A stretch of 64,000 nucleotides of DNA, from positions 1 to 64,000 of the forward strand of contig CANMFU010000002.1 in assembly GCA_947497295.1 (NCBI GenBank), given 5' to 3'. Source of the DNA: an uncultured Roseovarius sp. (GTDB taxonomy: Bacteria; Pseudomonadota; Alphaproteobacteria; Rhodobacterales; Rhodobacteraceae). This document shows, in pieces, positions 43,520 to 52,227 of this stretch; positions within the stretch are counted from its first letter, which is position 1, and each line of letters opens with the position of its first letter. The notes under the pieces were generated by a model. The model was given only the letters and a program-made list of their open reading frames with translations, was not told where the DNA came from and ran no database searches. A program made the translations under genes and the position numbers.

Positions 43520-44422
43520 ATGAAGTTAGATTATGCAAACAAGGCGCGCGGCGGGAAATTGGGCCTGCTGAGCGCCATTGTAATGACGCTTGCCACGTTT
43601 TCGGCCAGCGCCCAGCAAGCGGCGCAAGCGTCCGGCCCGTCCGCCGATGTGTTGTCAATCGGCGGGTCCATCACCGAAATCGTGGTGGCCTTGGGCCAGC
43701 AGCACAGGCTCAAGGCGCGCGATGCCACGTCCAGCTTTCCGCCCGGCATCACCGATCTGCCCAGCGTCGGTTATATGCGCGCGCTGTCGCCCGAGGGGGT
43801 GCTGTCGGTCGCGCCGTCGCTGATCCTGTCCGAAGAGGGCGCAGGCCCGCCCGAGGCGATTGACGTGATCCGCAGCGCGGATGTCGCATTCGTCGAGGTG
43901 CCGGGCGCGCTGTCCACGGATGGCATCCTGCAAAAGATTGCCGTTGTCGGCGATGCGCTGGGTGTGCCGGACCGTGCAGGCGCGCTCTCCGCACAGGTCG
44001 AGGCTGATATGCAAAAGGCGCTGGCCGATGCAGGCCGGCCCGAGGCCATGAAAAAGCGCGTGCTGTTCGTCATTTCCGCCCAAGGCGGCAGGATCATGGC
44101 CAGCGGCGCGGGTACCGTAGCCGATGCAATGATCACCATGGCTGGCGGTGTCAACGCGATCACCGATTTCGAGGGCTTTCGCCAGATCACTGACGAGACT
44201 GTCGGCCTTGCCGCGCCCGACATCATCCTGATGATGGCCCGCAGCGGCGCGCCTTATACCTCCGATGACGACGTGTTCGCCCTGCCCGCGATCCGGCTGA
44301 CCCCGGCGGGGCAAAGCCGGTCAATCGTGCGCATGGACGGGCTGCTGATGCTGGGCTTTGGCCCGCGCACCGCCGAGGCTGTGCGCCGACTGAACGGCGC
44401 GCTTTACACTGGGGAGGGCTAA
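43520..44422 (+). CDS. hmuT: Haem ABC transporter periplasmic binding protein HmuT
   Basis: The 300-residue protein has a signal peptide (cleavage near FSASAQQ) and the helical-backbone binding fold of class III proteins: VLSIGGSITEIVVALGQ, then LPSVGYMRALSPEGVLSVAPSLIL. A conserved tyrosine that binds haem iron in HmuT/ShuT may correspond to the one in GYMRALSPEG. The ATG at 43520 is preferred to the longer frame. It hands haem from the receptor to HmuU. Confidence 0.9.
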   Translation: MKLDYANKARGGKLGLLSAIVMTLATFSASAQQAAQASGPSADVLSIGGSITEIVVALGQQHRLKARDATSSFPPGITDLPSVGYMRALSPEGVLSVAPSLILSEEGAGPPEAIDVIRSADVAFVEVPGALSTDGILQKIAVVGDALGVPDRAGALSAQVEADMQKALADAGRPEAMKKRVLFVISAQGGRIMASGAGTVADAMITMAGGVNAITDFEGFRQITDETVGLAAPDIILMMARSGAPYTSDDDVFALPAIRLTPAGQSRSIVRMDGLLMLGFGPRTAEAVRRLNGALYTGEG

Positions 44423-44426
44423 GGCC

Positions 44427-45494
44427 GTGGCCAGCATGACCGACATCGCCGCACCGCCCCGCAGCAGGCTGGCCCGCGCCCGCGCGCTGCACTGGGTGCT
44501 GGGTGCCGCGCTTTTGCTGGCCTCTGCGGCCAGCCTTCAGGTGGGCGCGGCCAATGTCACGCTGACCGCGCTTCTGGCCAAACTGGCCGGCGGCGAGGCT
44601 CTGACCCAGATGGAGCGTGTCGTGCTATGGGACATCCGCCTGCCGCGCCTTGCGATGGGCGCGCTGGTCGGCGCCGCGCTGGCCGTCTCGGGCGCCGCGA
44701 TGCAGGGGCTGTTCCGCAACCCGCTGGCAGATCCCGGCATTGTCGGCGTCGGCGCCGGCGCGGGTCTGGGCGCGATCCTCGCCATCGTTCTGGGCGGACT
44801 GCTGCCTCCTTGGGCCGCCGCGCTGACCGGCAATCAGCTGATCCCCTTCGCCGCGTTCCTCGGCGGCTGGGGCTCCACCATCCTGCTTTATCGCGTGTCC
44901 ACCAACCACGGGCGCACCTCGGTCGCCACCATGCTGCTGGCCGGTATCGCACTGGGGGCGCTCGCGGGCGCGCTATCGGGCATCCTCGTCTATATCGCCG
45001 ACGATCAGCAGCTTCGCGATCTGACCTTCTGGGGCCTCGGCTCGCTCGCGGGCGCCAGCTGGGCCAAGGTGCTGGCCGCCGGCCCGATGATCCTGCTCGC
45101 CATCGGCGCCGCTCTGGTGCTGGGTCGCGGCCTGAACGGGCTGGCCCTGGGCGAGGCGACGGCGGCGCATATCGGCATCGACGTGCAGCGCCTGAAATCC
45201 ATTGCCATCCTTGCTGTTGCCGCCGCCACCGGTGCCGCCGTCGCGGTGTCGGGCGGCATCGGCTTTGTCGGGATCGTCGTGCCGCACCTTCTGCGCCTCG
45301 CCTCCGGCCCCGATCACCGCACGCTGTTGCTCAATTCCGCGCTTCTGGGCGCCACCCTGCTGATCCTCGCGGATGTCATCGCCCGCACCATCATCGCGCC
45401 TGCCGAACTGCCCATCGGCATCGTCACGGCGGTCCTTGGCGCGCCGGTCTTCCTGTGGATCCTGCTGCGACGCCGGGGTCTGGTCGAGCTATGA
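44427..45494 (+). CDS. hmuU: Haem ABC transporter permease HmuU (FecCD family)
   Basis: The 355-residue permease has about ten helices and the FecCD motifs RLPRLAMGALVGAALAVSGA, GLFRNPLADPGIVGVGAGAG and GGIGFVGIVVPHLLRL. GTG at 44427 has GGAGGG eight bases upstream. It forms the inner-membrane channel for haem. Its stop overlaps the hmuV start (ATGA, 45491-45494). Confidence 0.92.
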   Translation: MASMTDIAAPPRSRLARARALHWVLGAALLLASAASLQVGAANVTLTALLAKLAGGEALTQMERVVLWDIRLPRLAMGALVGAALAVSGAAMQGLFRNPLADPGIVGVGAGAGLGAILAIVLGGLLPPWAAALTGNQLIPFAAFLGGWGSTILLYRVSTNHGRTSVATMLLAGIALGALAGALSGILVYIADDQQLRDLTFWGLGSLAGASWAKVLAAGPMILLAIGAALVLGRGLNGLALGEATAAHIGIDVQRLKSIAILAVAAATGAAVAVSGGIGFVGIVVPHLLRLASGPDHRTLLLNSALLGATLLILADVIARTIIAPAELPIGIVTAVLGAPVFLWILLRRRGLVEL

Positions 45495-46273
45495 GCCTTA
45501 TCGCAGAAGATATTCGCGTCCATTATGGCAAGCGCGAGGCGCTGGCTGGCGTCAGCCTGACCGCCAAAGCGGGCGAGCTGACCGCCATCGTCGGGCCCAA
45601 CGGGTCCGGCAAATCCACGCTGCTGGGGGCGATCACCGCGTCATTGCCCTATCGCGGCCGCGTTACGCTGAACGGCCGCGACATCGGCGCACTGAAGCCT
45701 TGGCAACTGGCCGCGCAGCGCGCCGTCCTTCCGCAAGCGTCAAAGCTGGCCTTCCCGTTCACCGTGGCCGAGGTGGTGGAGCTTGGCCTGCAGGCAGGCA
45801 CCGCGGGGGATCAGCCGGACGTGCCGATGCGCGCGCTGGCCCGCGTCGGCCTAAGCCATTATGCCGACCGCAGCTTTCAGGAGCTTTCGGGCGGCGAGGC
45901 GCAGCGCGTCATGCTGGCCCGCGTGCTGGCCCAGGTCTGGGCGCCCACCGAGAATGGCACGCCCCGCTGGCTGCTGCTGGACGAGCCTGTCTCAAGCCTT
46001 GATATCGCGCACCAGTTGCAAGTGATGCAGATTTCCCGCGATTTCGCCCGCGCCGGCGGCGGTGTGATCGCCGTTATGCATGATCTGAACCTGACCGCGC
46101 TCTTTGCCGATAAGGTGGCGGTGCTTGCAGCCGGGCAACGCCTTGCCTTTGGCGCGCCGGGCGAGGTGCTGACCGACGACATCCTGTCGCGCGCCTATGG
46201 CTGCGCGCTGCGCGTCTCTGCCGCGCCCCCGCCGGGCGTGCCGTTCATCTTGCCACATGCCGCGTCTGCATGA
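45491..46273 (+). CDS. hmuV: Haem ABC transporter ATPase HmuV
   Basis: The 260-residue ATPase has Walker A IVGPNGSGKSTLLGAI, signature LSGGEAQRVMLARVLAQ, Walker B WLLLDEPVSSLD and the histidine in VMHDLNLTALFAD. The reading frame is open far upstream inside hmuU, but the ATG at 45491 is the only start consistent with the family. It energises haem import through HmuU. Confidence 0.92.
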   Translation: MSLIAEDIRVHYGKREALAGVSLTAKAGELTAIVGPNGSGKSTLLGAITASLPYRGRVTLNGRDIGALKPWQLAAQRAVLPQASKLAFPFTVAEVVELGLQAGTAGDQPDVPMRALARVGLSHYADRSFQELSGGEAQRVMLARVLAQVWAPTENGTPRWLLLDEPVSSLDIAHQLQVMQISRDFARAGGGVIAVMHDLNLTALFADKVAVLAAGQRLAFGAPGEVLTDDILSRAYGCALRVSAAPPPGVPFILPHAASA

Positions 46274-46284
46274 AAGGAACTCAC

Positions 46285-47034
46285 ATGCGTCTTGCTGCTG
46301 TCCTCACTCTCCTCGCCTTTCCCGCCTTGGCCCAGCAAACACCGGATATCGTCATTCTGGGCGAAGTTCACGACAACCCCGACGCCCATCTGGGCCAGGC
46401 CGAAGCGCTGACGACGCTGCAGCCCACCGCCGTGGTGTTCGAGATGCTCACCGCCGCCGAAGGCACGCGGGTCGACGCCGACCGCGCCCTGACCGCCGAG
46501 GCATGGCAGGCGAGCGGCTGGCGCGATTTTCCACTTTACGCGCCGATCTTCGACGCGCTGGGTGATGCACGGATCGTTGGCGCCGCCGCCCCGCGCGACG
46601 CCGTCCGCGCGGTTTATGACCAAGACCCCGCCGCGCTGTTCGGAGAGGACGCGCGGCGTTACGGGCTGGATACGCCGCTGGACGCAGATCAGCAGACGCT
46701 GCGCGAGGCACAGCAATACGAGGCACACTGCCAAGCGATGCCGCTTGAGGCGATGGCCGGAATGGTCGCCGTGCAGCGCTACCGCGACGCGGTTTTTGCC
46801 CGCGCAGCGCTGGCGGCGTTGAAGGCCTACGGCCCGCCCATCGCCGTGATCGCCGGAAACGGTCATGCCCGCACCGACTGGGGCATTCCGGCCATGATCG
46901 CGCGCGCTGCGCCCGATGTGAGCACCCACGCCATCGGCTTTGTCGAGTCGGCCACGGACACCCCTTTTGACGAAACCCGGATCGTGCCGACGGCCGAGCG
47001 GGACGATCCTTGCAAAACCCTGACCAGCAACTGA
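46285..47034 (+). CDS. ChaN-like haem-binding/iron-regulated protein
   Basis: The 249-residue protein has a signal peptide (MRLAAVLTLLAFPALAQ) and a ChaN-type domain (PF04187): IVILGEVHDNPDAHLGQAEA, PTAVVFEML, and AVIAGNGHARTDWGIPAM. ChaN relatives bind stacked haem groups or act as haem-linked periplasmic proteins. The ATG at 46285 has AAGGA six bases upstream. It follows hmuV by 11 bases, supporting a role in haem uptake. No lipobox cysteine is seen, unlike ChaN lipoproteins. Confidence 0.85.
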   Translation: MRLAAVLTLLAFPALAQQTPDIVILGEVHDNPDAHLGQAEALTTLQPTAVVFEMLTAAEGTRVDADRALTAEAWQASGWRDFPLYAPIFDALGDARIVGAAAPRDAVRAVYDQDPAALFGEDARRYGLDTPLDADQQTLREAQQYEAHCQAMPLEAMAGMVAVQRYRDAVFARAALAALKAYGPPIAVIAGNGHARTDWGIPAMIARAAPDVSTHAIGFVESATDTPFDETRIVPTAERDDPCKTLTSN

Positions 47035-47045
47035 GGAGACTACAG

Positions 47046-47372
47046 ATGTATCTTGCCATGAATCGCTTTACCGTCCCGCTTGAAAACGCTTCGGAATTCG
47101 AAGAACTATGGCTGAGCCGCGAAAGTCGCCTTCAGGACATGGACGGCTTTGTATCCTTCCGCATGCTGAAAGGCGCCGAGGACCAGGGCCGCATCCTTTA
47201 TGCCTCGCACACCGTCTGGCAGACCGAAGAGCATTTCCGCGCTTGGACAACCAGCGACGAATTCCGCGCCTCGCACGCCCGTGCCGGTCAAAGCCGAAAG
47301 CTACATGAAGGGGCGCCGCAGTTCGAGGGGTTCCGCGCGATCCAAAAGATCGAGGCCCTGCAACCTGCATGA
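47046..47372 (+). CDS. ABM/IsdG-like monooxygenase
   Basis: The 108-residue protein is a ferredoxin-like ABM domain: MNRFTVPLENASEFEELWLS, then QDMDGFVSFRML and ASHTVWQTEEHFRAWTTSDE. The family includes the haem-degrading IsdG, IsdI and HmoA. The ATG at 47046 has GAGGAG upstream and follows the ChaN-like gene by 11 bases. In this operon a role in opening the haem ring is likely. Whether HmuS or this protein is the main haem-degrading enzyme cannot be told. Confidence 0.82.
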   Translation: MYLAMNRFTVPLENASEFEELWLSRESRLQDMDGFVSFRMLKGAEDQGRILYASHTVWQTEEHFRAWTTSDEFRASHARAGQSRKLHEGAPQFEGFRAIQKIEALQPA

Positions 47373-47433
47373 GCTCCGCATCACAGGCATCGCGCGGATA
47401 TTTGCAGATTTTCGTGCCGTCTTCGGCGCTCGC

Positions 47434-47660
47434 TCAAGCCACCGTCCGTTCGACTGCGACCGGGTTTTTCCAGCCCAGCGGTGAATGGCGGCGTCGCAGA
47501 TTGCAGAAGCCGTTAATCTATCCAAAGATCGCCAACTCAGCTTGTCGCCGTGTTTCCCAGAACCTTCGCCAGATCAGCTCGGCCTTGACGGGTTTAAAGA
47601 AGGTTTCAGGCAACCGTCCGCCCGCCATGCCGGAGATCTTGCGCGGCCCTGCGGCACCGT
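47434..47660 (-). pseudogene. C-terminal remnant of an IS3-family transposase
   Basis: The minus strand reads PETFFKPVKAELIWRRFWET and RRQAELAIFG, then a TAG stop (47518-47520). It continues in the same frame NLRRRHSPLGWKNPVAVERT to a stop at 47434. This is the well-known end of IS3-type OrfB integrases (AELIWRR.WETRRQAE.AIF.YINGFYNPRRRHSALG). The rest of the element and its ends are missing, so it cannot move. Confidence 0.8.
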
Positions 47661-47890
47661 CGAATAGCTGCTGCCCTCGGCTTCTGAACTTGATGCCATC
47701 GGCGAACGCTGCGCGCGTCGGAGCTCCAGACAAGGGCAATGTCGCGCCGCTCTGATTGCATGGCAAAGCCCGTGTCCTCACCGCCATAGCCGACGAAGCG
47801 CGTCTCGAACCCGCCCAGTGCGCTGAACGTCCCTGCCGTCATTGCAAAGCTTAACGCACAATCGCGACAAACCGGATCGTCCACAGCCCC
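47660..47890 (-). pseudogene. Fragment of a family 2 glycosyltransferase
   Basis: A minus-strand frame contains FSALGGFETRFVGYGGEDTG, followed by ALVWSSDARSVRRWHQVQKP. GGFD..F.GYGGED.D is the hallmark of the C-terminal catalytic region of galactosyltransferase-like GT2 enzymes. The N-terminal nucleotide-sugar-binding half is absent and the 3' side runs into the IS3 remnant. It looks like a glycosyltransferase gene destroyed by the insertion. Confidence 0.65.
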
Positions 47891-48141
47891 GCTGTGCGAG
47901 GTCATGGTGGAACCAAAAAATGGCACAATCGCCCTCCGGCCAGTCCAGCAAAGAAGCCCATTTTTGCTCCGACTGGTGCATTTTTGGTCCGGCTTAGACA
48001 TTAGGACTTGGCTACTGAGCGGACAACGCATGGGTGCTTCCTGGGCGCTTCGGATCGCAAGTAAATTTTAGTCAGTGCAGCAGTGAACCATATTCTGAAG
48101 CTGAAGTTACAACCGTGAACAAACGAAAAGAGGGCTGCCTT
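47891..48141. other. Intergenic region upstream of the deacetylase-family gene
   Basis: About 250 bases between the glycosyltransferase fragment and the hydrolase gene. The hydrolase promoter is probably within 48050-48130. No other feature was recognised. Confidence 0.35.
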
Positions 48142-49041
48142 ATGTCGATACTGAATCATCATGACCGCTACGAATTCTCACCAATAGACGCACGTCCGGA
48201 CTTCGATTGGCCGGATGGAAAGCGGCTTGCGGTCTACATCGGATTAAATGTGGAATGGTTCGATTTTCACGGCGACAAGGGAGCAACCCTCGCACAGGCC
48301 AAGCCGGCCCCCGATGTGATGAACTATGCCTGGCGCGACTACGGAAACCGCGTAGGTATCTGGCGCATGTTTGATCTGTTTGACCGGCTACAGCTACCCG
48401 TCGCGGGCTTGCTAAACAGCTCGGTGGCTGATCACGCCCCCGAAATTATTGAACGCTTCATGGCACGCGGAGATGAGATCGTCTCTCACGGCGTGACGAA
48501 TTCTAACGCCCCTGGCCAACTGGACCGGTCTGAAGAACGCGCGGTGCTGGCCGGATCCCGCGAACGCCTCAAGGTCGCAACAGGAACCGCGCCGACCGGA
48601 TATCTTGCCCCGCTGATTTCACAATCGGCAGCCACGCCCGATCTTTTGCACGAAACTGGATATGAATATCTGCTGGATTGGGCGCATGACGAACAACCCA
48701 TCTGGATGAAGACAGAGCAAGGGCAAATCCTGTCTGTTCCATACCCTCAAGAATTGAACGACGTCCCTCAAATCATGGCACGTAAGCGCGAGGCTGACGA
48801 TTTTGCCCGCATGATCCTCTCGGCCTTCGAATTGCATCTCGCTGAAGCGAAAAAGCGGCCGGTCGTGATGGGTATCGCCTTGCACCCCTATTTAATGGGC
48901 CAAGCGCACCGCTTCGGATATCTTGAACAAGTTTTGCATGACCTTCAGGACCGCGCGGACGGTAGCGTTTGGTTTACGACGCCAGGCGCAATCAGTGACC
49001 ATTACCGCACTCTGTTTCCACCTGCGTCGCCTTGCCTCTGA
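48142..49041 (+). CDS. Polysaccharide deacetylase/PuuE-like hydrolase (NodB-fold)
   Basis: The 299-residue protein follows the PuuE/allantoinase-like branch of the NodB fold. RLAVYIGLNVEWFDFHG replaces the classic TFDDGP motif, DEIVSHGVTNSNAPGQLDRSEE gives the histidine-containing second motif, and MGIALHPYLMGQAHRFGYLE gives the final one. The ATG at 48142 has GAGGG seven bases upstream. Known relatives cleave C-N bonds of allantoin or chitin-like substrates. No purine-degradation genes are adjacent, so the substrate remains open. Confidence 0.8.
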   Translation: MSILNHHDRYEFSPIDARPDFDWPDGKRLAVYIGLNVEWFDFHGDKGATLAQAKPAPDVMNYAWRDYGNRVGIWRMFDLFDRLQLPVAGLLNSSVADHAPEIIERFMARGDEIVSHGVTNSNAPGQLDRSEERAVLAGSRERLKVATGTAPTGYLAPLISQSAATPDLLHETGYEYLLDWAHDEQPIWMKTEQGQILSVPYPQELNDVPQIMARKREADDFARMILSAFELHLAEAKKRPVVMGIALHPYLMGQAHRFGYLEQVLHDLQDRADGSVWFTTPGAISDHYRTLFPPASPCL

Positions 49042-49351
49042 GACAGGCGGGCGAATTCCGTTGAAAAACTCTTGATGATTTACCGATTGGACGCTGATTC
49101 ACTTTCGGAAGCAAACAGGGGGCTGCGATGCTGCGTCCCGCTGGCGACAGGCAGGAGCGCTTTGCCGCGCGGCTCTGAAAGTTGCGCTTGGACACGATCA
49201 CGCCGGGGGGTGACACACTGCGCGCAATAGCTCACTTTCATTGGTTGGGACAGGTCCCCAGCCGTGTGTGCGAAAAAAGAAATAAGGCTGATGCTCCGTA
49301 TCAATTTCGACCGCTAATTTCACCGTCCGAATTGCGCAGGCACGCCAGATT
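49042..49351. other. Intergenic region between convergent genes
   Basis: About 310 bases between the hydrolase and the convergent YczE-like gene. No recognisable gene and no strong terminator hairpin were found. Confidence 0.35.
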
Positions 49352-50008
49352 TCAATGCGCGACACTGCGTGATTGAAGGATCTGCATCCCGATCGCCATG
49401 GCGGGCCCGATACCCAAGGCAAAGAACACCGTGCCGAGGCCAAGCGTGCCGCCCAAAGTCCAGCCGATCGCGACAACCGTCACCTCAAGAAGCGTGCGCA
49501 CAAGCGCGATAGGCAGATGCGTGATCGTCGCAAGCCCGGTCATCAGGCCATCTCTGGGGCCTGGGCCCAGGTTTGCGATCAGGTATATCGCCCCACCGAA
49601 TCCGGTCACGAAAACACCGGCCAGAGCCAGCGCAGCATTCGCAATATACGTTTCGAGCGTCGGCAAGTAGGGAAGCATGAATTCCAGCACCAGCGCAATT
49701 ATGATCGCGTTCAGGATCGTGCCTATGCCGGGCGCTTGCCGGAGTGGTATCCACAAGCATAGGACGGATATGCTGATGACAAAGGTGGCAAATCCCAGGC
49801 TCCACCCTGTGACATTGGTCACACCTTCGGCGAACACGACCCAGGGACTCACGCCGACACCTGCGGTAACAAGAAGCGCCTCTCCCAATCCGAATACCAC
49901 CAGTCCGATGATAAGAAACAGGACCGACGCCAAGGGCGGTTTCAGGGTGAAAGCCTTTGGCGAGCTCCACCGCAGCTTTGGGACTGAAGTTACCGAAAGA
50001 AAAGCCAA
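49352..50008 (-). CDS. YczE/YitT-like membrane protein
   Basis: The product is about 218 residues, with five hydrophobic helices beginning near residue 26 (LASVLFLIIGLVVFGLGEAL) and the motif GVGVSPWVVFAEGVTNVTGWSLG. GGAIYLIANLGPGPRDGLMTGL follows later. This glycine-rich GPGPRDGLM segment is typical of the YczE family. The start shown is a TTG at 50008 without a strong ribosome site. The function of the family is unknown; transport is suggested. Confidence 0.78.
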   Translation of the reverse strand: MAFLSVTSVPKLRWSSPKAFTLKPPLASVLFLIIGLVVFGLGEALLVTAGVGVSPWVVFAEGVTNVTGWSLGFATFVISISVLCLWIPLRQAPGIGTILNAIIIALVLEFMLPYLPTLETYIANAALALAGVFVTGFGGAIYLIANLGPGPRDGLMTGLATITHLPIALVRTLLEVTVVAIGWTLGGTLGLGTVFFALGIGPAMAIGMQILQSRSVAH

Positions 50009-50917
50009 GGATTTAACAACCTAGCAGCGTCACGTAATCAAAGTAGTGCCAGCTTGCCAAGGATACGGCAAGCTGGACATCTACAAAATAAGCCCAAGCG
50101 CCAAAATACCCGACCTTCAGCGTCGACGTGTTTCATCCGATCGCTCAAAGCACTGTCACGGTAGACAGCAGAATTGACAACATTGGGGCCTACTCATTGT
50201 CTCGTTGACGGCGGGCGGCGATGGGGCGGTTCGGTCTCAAGCAGGCAAACCGGATTTTACCATATGAACACGCAAGCAGTCCGGACCGCTTGAGGAAGAA
50301 TGCCCACTCTGGTCCGCCGGTGGCAAACATGACTAAGTTTTGACCGATGCCCCAAGGCATCTAAGGTCAATTTCGTGCCCAAAATGGAGGGATTATTTAC
50401 GTCGCCAGCATATTCCCGCAGGAGCGAATGTTACAGACCATTAGGCCGCAATCATGCCAGAGACACAGTCCCCACGTGTGTTTACGCGCGGTGCGACCCA
50501 CCAAATGCTGACATCCTTTTCTACCGCTCTGACGAGAACTGCATTTTCAGATAGGTAAGGATCAGATCCTTGGTCTCCTCTTCAGGCTCATACACCCCCC
50601 GCTTTTGCACCACCCCTGGTGCCCGACGCAAACGCGCCGAACGATCATCACATTGAACTTACTGCGGAATTGGCGGGATCTTGGCTTTGGGAGATGCGCA
50701 AACGACAAGGCCCACAGCGAGTGCGGGCTTCAGGTCGGTTACAGTGGTTGCGGGAGGGCGCCTTGACCTTGACCGAATTTCGAACATACTCCAAAGAAAC
50801 CGGGAAAAAGCGTGACGTCCCGCAGAACGAAATTCGGAATCGATTTTCAGATTCCCTTGCCGATCCGATGATGCCCCTCGAATGTCGCTATTCCAATTGA
50901 AGGTCGCGGAGGCTCAG
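50009..50917. other. Gene-poor region upstream of the FadL-like gene
   Basis: About 900 bases with no gene I can support. The minus strand at about 50600-50525 is open and ends GVYEPEEETKDLILTYLKMQ before a stop; it looks like the C-terminal tail of a lost gene of unknown type. A plus-strand frame 50619-50900 (93 codons) has no ribosome site and no recognisable domain; it may also be a remnant. Confidence 0.35.
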
Positions 50918-52027
50918 TTGACGAAATCTGTCTTGGCACTTGTCCCTTGGTTTGTTTTTCTGACGAGTATGCCGGTCCTCGCCGGCAATCTCGACCGCAA
51001 TAAAACGCCGATCGACCTTATCTTTGACGAAGGCAACCGCGCGGAGCTGACGATGAACGTAGTCGCCCCCGATGTAACGGGCCGCGACAGTTCCGGTACC
51101 GTAGTCGGCAATGTCGCCGAAAGTTTCCGCAACATTGCCGCTGGGGTAAAGCTGCAGTTCAGTGAACGTCTGTCTTTCGCGATGCTCTATGACCAACCTT
51201 ACGGTGCGGACACGCGGTATGGTGGATCGCCTGCAACTACCCTTTTCGGCGGGGCTGTTTCCCGCGCAGATAGCGACGCTTTGACGATTTTGTTGCGCTA
51301 CGATATCGCCGAACGCATCGCGATTTATGGCGGTCCCCGCGTTGTGGGTGCCAAAGGCAATATCACGCTTTCGGGGCTGGCCTACACTGATGCGAACGGG
51401 TACCGCGTGAATTTCGCTACCGACAGAGCGTTGGGTTATGTGATCGGTACGGCTTACGAAATTCCCGAGATCGCGTTCCGTGCTGCGCTAACATATCATT
51501 CCAATATCGATTTGGATATGCAAACAGTCGAGACATTCCCGGGCGCAGCGCCAGCTTCCACCGGATCGACACGCGCCACATTGCCTCAATCGCTGAAAAT
51601 GCAGGTCCAATCCGGTGTAGCTGCGAACACGATGGTTTTCGGCAGCGTTCGTTGGTCGGATTGGAGCAAGTTCACGCTGGATCCGAACAGTCCGATGACG
51701 AACCTCGCAATCCTCGATGATGCATGGACATACGAGATCGGCATCGGACAAAGGTTCAGTAAGAAATTTTCAGCGCGCCTCAGTTACAGCTACGAGCACG
51801 AAGAGGGTAACATGCTGGTTTCGCCTCTTGCACCGGCGAAGAACGGCCAAACCGTCGCCGTGGGAGGCACCTATCAACTGACGCCGCGGATCGATATTTC
51901 AGGCGGAATCAGCTACACTTGGCTCGGCAAGGCCTTACTTGAAACCTCACCGTCGAATGTTGTGCGCGGTACATTTGGCGAAAACGGTGCGCTCGGTGTC
52001 GGCGCGAGGATCGGCGTCAAATTCTGA
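50918..52027 (+). CDS. FadL-like outer-membrane transport protein (OmpP1/FadL/TodX family)
   Basis: The product is about 369 residues. A TTG at 50918 is preferred because GGAGG lies five bases upstream and the protein then begins with a clean signal peptide (TKSVLALVPWFVFLTSMPVLA). The longer ATG frame at 50882 is possible. The barrel contains FRNIAAGVKLQFSERLSFAML, MLYDQPYGADTRY and SVRWSDWSKFTLDP, all family features, and ends with a terminal phenylalanine. FadL proteins move long-chain hydrophobic compounds across the outer membrane. It converges on luxI; its cargo might be fatty acids or long-chain acyl-homoserine lactones. Confidence 0.83.
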   Translation: MTKSVLALVPWFVFLTSMPVLAGNLDRNKTPIDLIFDEGNRAELTMNVVAPDVTGRDSSGTVVGNVAESFRNIAAGVKLQFSERLSFAMLYDQPYGADTRYGGSPATTLFGGAVSRADSDALTILLRYDIAERIAIYGGPRVVGAKGNITLSGLAYTDANGYRVNFATDRALGYVIGTAYEIPEIAFRAALTYHSNIDLDMQTVETFPGAAPASTGSTRATLPQSLKMQVQSGVAANTMVFGSVRWSDWSKFTLDPNSPMTNLAILDDAWTYEIGIGQRFSKKFSARLSYSYEHEEGNMLVSPLAPAKNGQTVAVGGTYQLTPRIDISGGISYTWLGKALLETSPSNVVRGTFGENGALGVGARIGVKF

Positions 52028-52173
52028 CCTGCCCCGGTAGCTCGCTAATCGATTTTACGAAAGCGTGAATAATGTCCGGTCCCGGCCTATACGCGAAGCG
52101 GAAAGTCCGGCGAACAACACTGCGACCCCCGCAAAAACCCATACCTGACGCGCTGATGTCGTGGTGCTCAGCG

Positions 52174-52210
52174 GACACCCCTGCCAGGATTACCGGCTGG
52201 GGTGTCTTTC
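52174..52210 (+). terminator. Intrinsic terminator between the FadL-like gene and luxI
   Basis: GACACCCC (52174-52181) pairs with GGGGTGTC (52199-52206), and an inner GCC (52083-52085 plus 100, i.e. 52183-52185) pairs with GGC (52195-52197) around a nine-base loop. TTTCT follows on the plus strand. It lies between two convergent genes and should end the FadL-like transcript; on the other strand no T-run follows. Confidence 0.7.
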
Positions 52211-52227
52211 TGATATCGTGCGCTCTC

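Noticed and set aside
44627..46273. A 548-codon plus-strand frame appearing as one protein
   Set aside because: The first part is the hmuU gene in another frame; the ATPase starts at 45491 with the usual four-base overlap.
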